DNA of 10,423 bases from Fimisoma sp964619315 (GTDB lineage: Bacteria; Bacillota; Clostridia; Peptostreptococcales; Anaerovoracaceae). Shown piece by piece: positions 7,498 to 10,423 of the stretch. How positions within the stretch are numbered: the stretch's first letter is position 1; each line of letters opens with the position of its first letter. Location of the stretch: NCBI GenBank assembly GCA_964619315.1, contig CAZUEH010000031.1, positions 1 to 10,423 of the forward strand, written 5' to 3'. Below the pieces are notes generated by a model. It ran no database searches. It had not been told where the DNA came from and saw only the letters and a program-made list of their open reading frames with translations. A program made the translations under genes and the position numbers.

Positions 7498-8028
7498 ATG
7501 GAAAGAACAATTGTAATTTATAAAAGTAAGTATGGCTCTACACAAAAGTATGCACAATGGATAGGCGAAGAGTTAGACTGTCCAGTTGTTAGTGCAAGCG
7601 ATTTTCCTCGTAAGGATTTTGAAAAATATACAAATATAATATTTGGCGGCTGTGTTCATGCCGGCGGAATTATGGGCCTTGATTTAATAAAGAAAAACTT
7701 TAGACATTTAGACGGTAAAAAGATAGTGATTTTTGCTGTAGGTCTTAATGTGATGGAACAAGAAAACAGAATGCAGCTTAGAGAAATAAACTTTGATAAA
7801 AAGAGACTTAATGGGCTGACTTGCTACTATTGTCCAGGTGCGTATGATCCATCTAAGATTAAAGGAATTGATGGGGCAGTTATTAAGATGATGAAAGGAA
7901 TGCTAGAAAATAAAAAGCCGGAAGAAACTACTGAAGCAGATGAGAAGCTTTTATCCGGCGTAACAAACGGTACAGACATGACCGATCGCAAATATATTGA
8001 ACCTATAATAAAGGAATTCAAAGAATAG
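7498..8028 (+). CDS. Flavodoxin-like protein (flavodoxin_5 / HemG-like family)
   Basis: The product has 176 residues. The N-terminus is a classic flavodoxin strand plus FMN-phosphate loop, IVIYKSKYGSTQKYA (residues 5-19). A second flavin-contact loop, FGGCVHAGGIMG (49-60), and a third, FAVGLN (79-84), follow. The fold and length fit the small flavodoxin_5 group, which contains HemG-type protoporphyrinogen oxidases and many uncharacterised clostridial electron carriers. No haem genes are nearby, so a HemG role is not supported. A CxxC pair (C109, C112) lies in the second half. It follows pfkA by 18 bases with GAAGAGGTT (7485-7493) as ribosome binding site and probably shares its transcript. 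It takes the place where pyk is often found. Confidence 0.85.
   Translation: MERTIVIYKSKYGSTQKYAQWIGEELDCPVVSASDFPRKDFEKYTNIIFGGCVHAGGIMGLDLIKKNFRHLDGKKIVIFAVGLNVMEQENRMQLREINFDKKRLNGLTCYYCPGAYDPSKIKGIDGAVIKMMKGMLENKKPEETTEADEKLLSGVTNGTDMTDRKYIEPIIKEFKE
7907..7959 (-). terminator. Candidate dinB terminator inside the flavodoxin gene
   Basis: On the minus strand, GCCGGA (7954-7959) pairs with TCCGGC (7917-7922), and TTTTTATTTT (7916-7907) follows at once. The 31-base loop can fold further through AAGC (7947-7950) and GCTT (7934-7937). The stem is short for such a loop, so the call is tentative. It would end the dinB transcript about 80-130 bases past its stop codon, antisense to the flavodoxin gene. 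Confidence 0.35.
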
Positions 8029-8038
8029 GGGGTTACCA

Positions 8039-9295
8039 CTATGGGTCTTTTCGACCAGCGGGACCATCTCCGTCTCCCTTAATTTCTATACCTAGATCAT
8101 TATTTATAACGGAAGCAAAGCCAATGGCATCGCTTCCGTATTTTTTTCGCACTTCGTCCATAGTAAGCTCTACTTTTTCGCTTTTTTCACGAGTTTTCAC
8201 ATCGCCACCAAATAGACTGAGCTGCTCTTGCTCTAATTCGTCGGTAAGATTTATTCCCGTCAAGGTGAGCATTCTTATAGGGACGCCTTTTTTCCAAGAA
8301 GTTTGGATTATTTCCATAGAAGTTGTCGCTATTTCTTCGGCAAGCCAAGTAGGGGCAAAGAGTTGTTTTTGCCTTGAAATAATTTTGAAGTGTTGATCCT
8401 TGATATCTACTTTTATGCCATATGCTTTATAACCATATTTGCGCAATCTTCCTGCGACTGTGTCTGCAAGTGCCTTAACAGCCGTGGAAACGTCCTCTTG
8501 TGCAATTAAATCACGGCTAAAAGTCATTCCGTTTCCAACGGACTTCATTGGCTCACGTGTAGTGTACAGCGCAACTGGACTGTCATCTATACCATTGGCG
8601 TGCTCCCACATAATCACGCCCATTTTGCCAAAAGTGGACTGAAGATATTTTTTATCAGTTCTAGCGATGTCGCCAATCGTTCTAATTCCTAAGCGATAAA
8701 GTTTTTCTGAAGTGGCTTTGCCGACACCAAACAATTCTCTGGCAGCCATAGGCCAAAAGACCTCTTCAAAACTTTCTCGTGTTACTACTGTTGTAGCGTC
8801 TGGTTTTTTATATTCGCTCCCCATTTTAGCCAGAAGTTTATTGTGAGAAACTCCGGCAGAAAGAGTCAATTTTAGTTCATCCTTAACAGTTTCTCTTATA
8901 GTGTCTGCTATCTCTTTTCCATTACCAAAGAGACTTTGGCTAGCTGTAACGTCAAGCCAAGACTCGTCTATGCTAAAAGGCTCAACCATATCGGTGAACC
9001 GTTGATAGATTTCATTTATTTTACCACAATAAAATTTGTACTTTTCCATATGGGGCCTGACCAATTGAAGGTCGGGGCATTTTTGTTTTGCTTTCCATAT
9101 AGTTTCGGCTGTGACAACTCCACAGTCCTTGGCAAGTTGGTTTTTAGCCAAAATAATACCGTGGCGGTTATTCGGATCGCCACTTACTGCCATAGGTCTA
9201 TCTTTGAGTTCCGGATGGTCGAGAAGTTCAACCGAAGCAAAGAATCCGTTCATGTCACAATGCAGTATTACTCTGTCTTTTTTGTTAGTAGTCAT
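8039..9295 (-). CDS. dinB: DNA polymerase IV (Y-family, DinB)
   Basis: The product has 418 residues from the ATG at 9295. Catalytic motifs are intact: ILHCDMNGFFASVE (10-23) with Asp14 and likely steric-gate Phe19, and FSIDES (107-112) with Asp110 and Glu111. Next come the YKKPD region, a helix-hairpin-helix segment (LFGVGKATSEKLYRLGI), the little-finger domain, and a clamp-binding QLSLF (358-362) followed by a basic-acidic tail. It copies past DNA lesions with low fidelity. A longer frame opens at a TTG (9361), but that stretch has no ribosome binding site and contains the predicted promoter, so the ATG is preferred. The ribosome binding site AAAGG lies 11 bases upstream, a rather long spacing. 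No LexA box of the GAAC-N4-GTTY type is visible, so SOS control is not evident. Convergent with the flavodoxin gene, ten bases apart. Confidence 0.94.
   Translation of the reverse strand: MTTNKKDRVILHCDMNGFFASVELLDHPELKDRPMAVSGDPNNRHGIILAKNQLAKDCGVVTAETIWKAKQKCPDLQLVRPHMEKYKFYCGKINEIYQRFTDMVEPFSIDESWLDVTASQSLFGNGKEIADTIRETVKDELKLTLSAGVSHNKLLAKMGSEYKKPDATTVVTRESFEEVFWPMAARELFGVGKATSEKLYRLGIRTIGDIARTDKKYLQSTFGKMGVIMWEHANGIDDSPVALYTTREPMKSVGNGMTFSRDLIAQEDVSTAVKALADTVAGRLRKYGYKAYGIKVDIKDQHFKIISRQKQLFAPTWLAEEIATTSMEIIQTSWKKGVPIRMLTLTGINLTDELEQEQLSLFGGDVKTREKSEKVELTMDEVRKKYGSDAIGFASVINNDLGIEIKGDGDGPAGRKDP
8109..8147 (+). terminator. Candidate terminator of the dnaE-pfkA-flavodoxin operon, inside dinB
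   Basis: ACGGAAGC (8109-8116) and GCTTCCGT (8132-8139) form a perfect 8-bp stem with a 15-base loop, which itself holds GCC-AAT-GGC. Seven T follow at 8141-8147. The shape is that of an intrinsic terminator reading in the plus direction, about 80 bases after the flavodoxin stop and antisense to the 3' part of dinB. The same bases encode the conserved KKYGSDAIGF stretch of DinB, so the hairpin could be partly fortuitous. Confidence 0.55.
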
Positions 9296-9326
9296 AGCGT
9301 CTACAACCTTTCTGTCCCATAGTTTG

Positions 9327-9355
9327 AGTATATCAAAAAAACTGCTTTTTCGCAA
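9327..9355 (-). promoter_or_regulatory. Predicted dinB promoter
   Basis: On the minus strand, -35 TTGCGA (9350-9355) is followed by 17 bases and -10 TATACT (9327-9332), preceded by TGA as an extended -10. Transcription would start near 9320, which gives a leader of about 25 bases before the ATG at 9295 and argues against the upstream TTG start. Confidence 0.55.
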
Positions 9356-9396
9356 AGCCAATATATGTGTTTTCTGTGAAGTAAAGGGGGCAGTTC

Positions 9397-9426
9397 TTGA
9401 CTTTAAAGCCCCTTACAAGTTATAAT
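9397..9426 (+). promoter_or_regulatory. Near-consensus promoter of the HdeD-like gene
   Basis: TTGACT (9397-9402) and a perfect TATAAT (9421-9426) are separated by 18 bases. This is the best housekeeping-type promoter in the window. It lies back to back with the dinB promoter; the two -35 boxes are about 40 bases apart. AAGGGG (9384-9389) and CCCCTT (9409-9414) form an inverted repeat centred on the -35 box, a possible operator. Confidence 0.75.
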
Positions 9427-9453
9427 AATTAAGATTTAGGAGGATGTATAACA

Positions 9454-10200
9454 GTGAGAACTTTAAATATTATTATGGGTGGGCTATTCGTTATCGCAGG
9501 AGTCGGTATGATAGCTGGATATAGTGGAATTACATTTTTGTCAGTTGCTTTTGTAGTAGGTTTGCTTATGATGGCAGGCGGAGTCGCAGGATGTCTTTCC
9601 TACAATAGCTACAGAGAAGGTTCATTAGATAGGACTTGGGTGTGGGTTGATGGATTGACCACATTTACCCTCGGTTTTCTAATTATAGCCAACAGATTGG
9701 CGGCAGATACAACAGTACCATTGGTACTTGGCTTATGGGTGACAATTACAGGTATACGTAACTTAGTGCGTGCTTGGGAAAAGATAGACGTAAAGGACAG
9801 CTATTTTTATGGACATTTGTCTGTAGGCTTATTGCACGTAATAGCAGGACTTTACATGTACTACAACAATGACCTTCTTGCCCTTCCGGTTGGAGCGTTA
9901 GTAGGAATATGTATTTTGATTCACGGTCTAAATATATTCATGATTGCGTTTACTATTCTTATCACTAAGTCTGAATTTATTATGACTAAGGAAGAAATGC
10001 TGGAAAAAGCAGCAGAAAACGTAGAAAAAGCACACTTAAATGCTAAAGAAGCTATCAAAGCGTTTAAGGAGGCTAAAACTACAGTTGCAGTCATAGAAGA
10101 AACAGAAGAGGCAAAGCTTGATCCTGCTGCTGCCCCTAAACCTGGAAGTGAACCAACCGAAGAAAAAACAACGGAAGAAACAGAAGAAACTAAAAAATAA
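9454..10200 (+). CDS. DUF308 / HdeD-like six-helix membrane protein with charged cytoplasmic tail
   Basis: The product has 248 residues. Six hydrophobic helices can be drawn at about residues 4-21, 25-50, 64-80, 87-104, 119-136 and 141-170. They fall into three pairs rich in Gly and small residues (MGGLFVIAGVGMIAG, LGLWVTITGIRNLV, VGLLHVIAGLYM), the pattern of the DUF308 repeat found in HdeD-type proteins. HdeD in E. coli is linked to acid resistance, but the biochemical role is unknown, and here the match rests on pattern alone. After the helices, residues 178-210 form a likely amphipathic or coiled-coil helix (MLEKAAENVEKAHLNAKEAI). A Glu/Thr/Lys/Pro-rich, probably disordered tail follows to the end. 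The GTG start at 9454 follows TTAGGAGG (9436-9443). The next gene begins 15 bases after the stop, so they are probably co-transcribed. Confidence 0.75.
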   Translation: MRTLNIIMGGLFVIAGVGMIAGYSGITFLSVAFVVGLLMMAGGVAGCLSYNSYREGSLDRTWVWVDGLTTFTLGFLIIANRLAADTTVPLVLGLWVTITGIRNLVRAWEKIDVKDSYFYGHLSVGLLHVIAGLYMYYNNDLLALPVGALVGICILIHGLNIFMIAFTILITKSEFIMTKEEMLEKAAENVEKAHLNAKEAIKAFKEAKTTVAVIEETEEAKLDPAAAPKPGSEPTEEKTTEETEETKK

Positions 10201-10215
10201 ATAGGATATTGGAGT

Positions 10216-10423
10216 ATGGAAAGATATTTTGACATTGCCATTGTAGGGGCTGGACCCGCCGGACTGGCAGCATCCATAAGTGCAAAGGCTCAAAACCCTG
10301 ATGCAAAAGTGGTATTGCTGGAAAAGATGAAAGAACCGGCTAAAAAGCTCAGTGCTTCCGGCAACGGAAGAGGAAATCTGTCCAACAAAGAGTGTGCTTC
10401 TTTGCATACAGTGCTGGACTTTT
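10216..10423 (+). CDS. NAD(P)/FAD-dependent oxidoreductase, BaiN/HI0933 family (N-terminal fragment)
   Basis: The gene runs off the window; 69 residues are visible. They start with MERYFDIAIVGAGPAG, a Rossmann dinucleotide-binding fold with GxGxxG at residues 11-16, and reach the acidic end of the second strand at Glu36 (VVLLEK) that binds the FAD ribose. KKLSASGNGRGNLSN (43-57) is the signature of the HI0933/YhiN/BaiN flavoprotein group, here with Gly53 where Cys is usual (GRCN). Some members have been described as bile-acid dehydrogenation enzymes, but most are uncharacterised, and bile-acid activity should not be assumed. The ATG at 10216 has AGGA nine bases upstream. It lies 15 bases behind the HdeD-like gene, with no visible promoter between them. 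Confidence 0.85.
   Translation, partial: MERYFDIAIVGAGPAGLAASISAKAQNPDAKVVLLEKMKEPAKKLSASGNGRGNLSNKECASLHTVLDF

Noticed and set aside
8044..8056. GGTC-TTTTC-GACC hairpin at the dinB stop
   Set aside because: The stem has only four base pairs and no T tract on either strand, so it is not a credible terminator.
8936..9425. Plus-strand open frames opposite the 5' part of dinB
   Set aside because: They are antisense to conserved DinB motifs, low in complexity and unlike any family. They are shadows.
9296..9453. Search for a LexA (SOS) box upstream of dinB
   Set aside because: No GAAC-N4-GTTY-type palindrome is found. The single GAAC on the minus strand near 9393-9396 lacks its partner half.
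9921..10407. Two minus-strand open frames opposite the HdeD-like tail and the flavoprotein start
   Set aside because: Their Ser- and Phe-rich composition is the reverse of Glu/Lys-rich codons on the plus strand, and no start signals are seen.
1..10423. Search for CRISPR repeats, tRNAs, insertion sequences, inteins and toxin-antitoxin or phage-defence genes
   Set aside because: No regularly spaced repeats, cloverleaf sequences, transposase motifs, dnaE intein or recognisable defence domains were seen. The intergenic gaps are all shorter than 200 bases.

Overview
The window reads as ordinary chromosomal DNA of a low-GC Bacillota, most likely a member of the Clostridia. The reasons are AT-rich sequence (by eye about 40% GC), strong AAGGAGG-type ribosome binding sites, TTGACA/TATAAT-like promoters, a dnaE-pfkA pair, and a DinB of the Firmicutes type. 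A more exact lineage cannot be read from the sequence. I see no mobile element, CRISPR array, tRNA or rRNA, and no clear multi-gene novel system.

Layout. (1) 1-650 (+): the C-terminal part of an LTA-synthase-like sulfatase-fold protein that begins outside the window. (2) 750-1649 (+): a LysR-family regulator. Its promoter is built into a perfect 10-bp inverted repeat. (3) 1695-2771 (-): a membrane-anchored endonuclease/exonuclease/phosphatase (EEP) fold enzyme. It converges on the LysR gene, and the two share a compact bidirectional terminator. (4) 2920-8028 (+): an apparent operon of dnaE (replicative polymerase III alpha), pfkA (ATP-dependent phosphofructokinase) and a flavodoxin-like protein, with gaps of 24 and 18 bases. 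(5) 8039-9295 (-): dinB (DNA polymerase IV), convergent with the flavodoxin gene across only 10 bases. Candidate terminators for each gene lie inside the coding sequence of the other. (6) 9454-10423 (+): a six-helix DUF308/HdeD-like membrane protein behind a near-consensus promoter. It is followed after 15 bases by the start of a BaiN/HI0933-family flavoprotein that runs off the window.

How the genes relate. DnaE and DinB both carry a beta-clamp-binding pentapeptide (QMSLF and QLSLF), so a replicative and a translesion polymerase lie close together. dnaE-pfkA is a familiar Firmicutes pair, but the usual downstream pyruvate kinase gene is absent and a flavodoxin takes its place. The other genes (LTA-synthase-like protein, extracytoplasmic EEP, HdeD-like protein) concern the cell envelope but share no evident pathway. 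The best leads for a second look are regulatory or structural: the palindromic LysR promoter, the interlocked 3' ends of flavodoxin and dinB, the substituted fructose-6-phosphate residues in PfkA, and a C7 tract in the predicted dnaE promoter.
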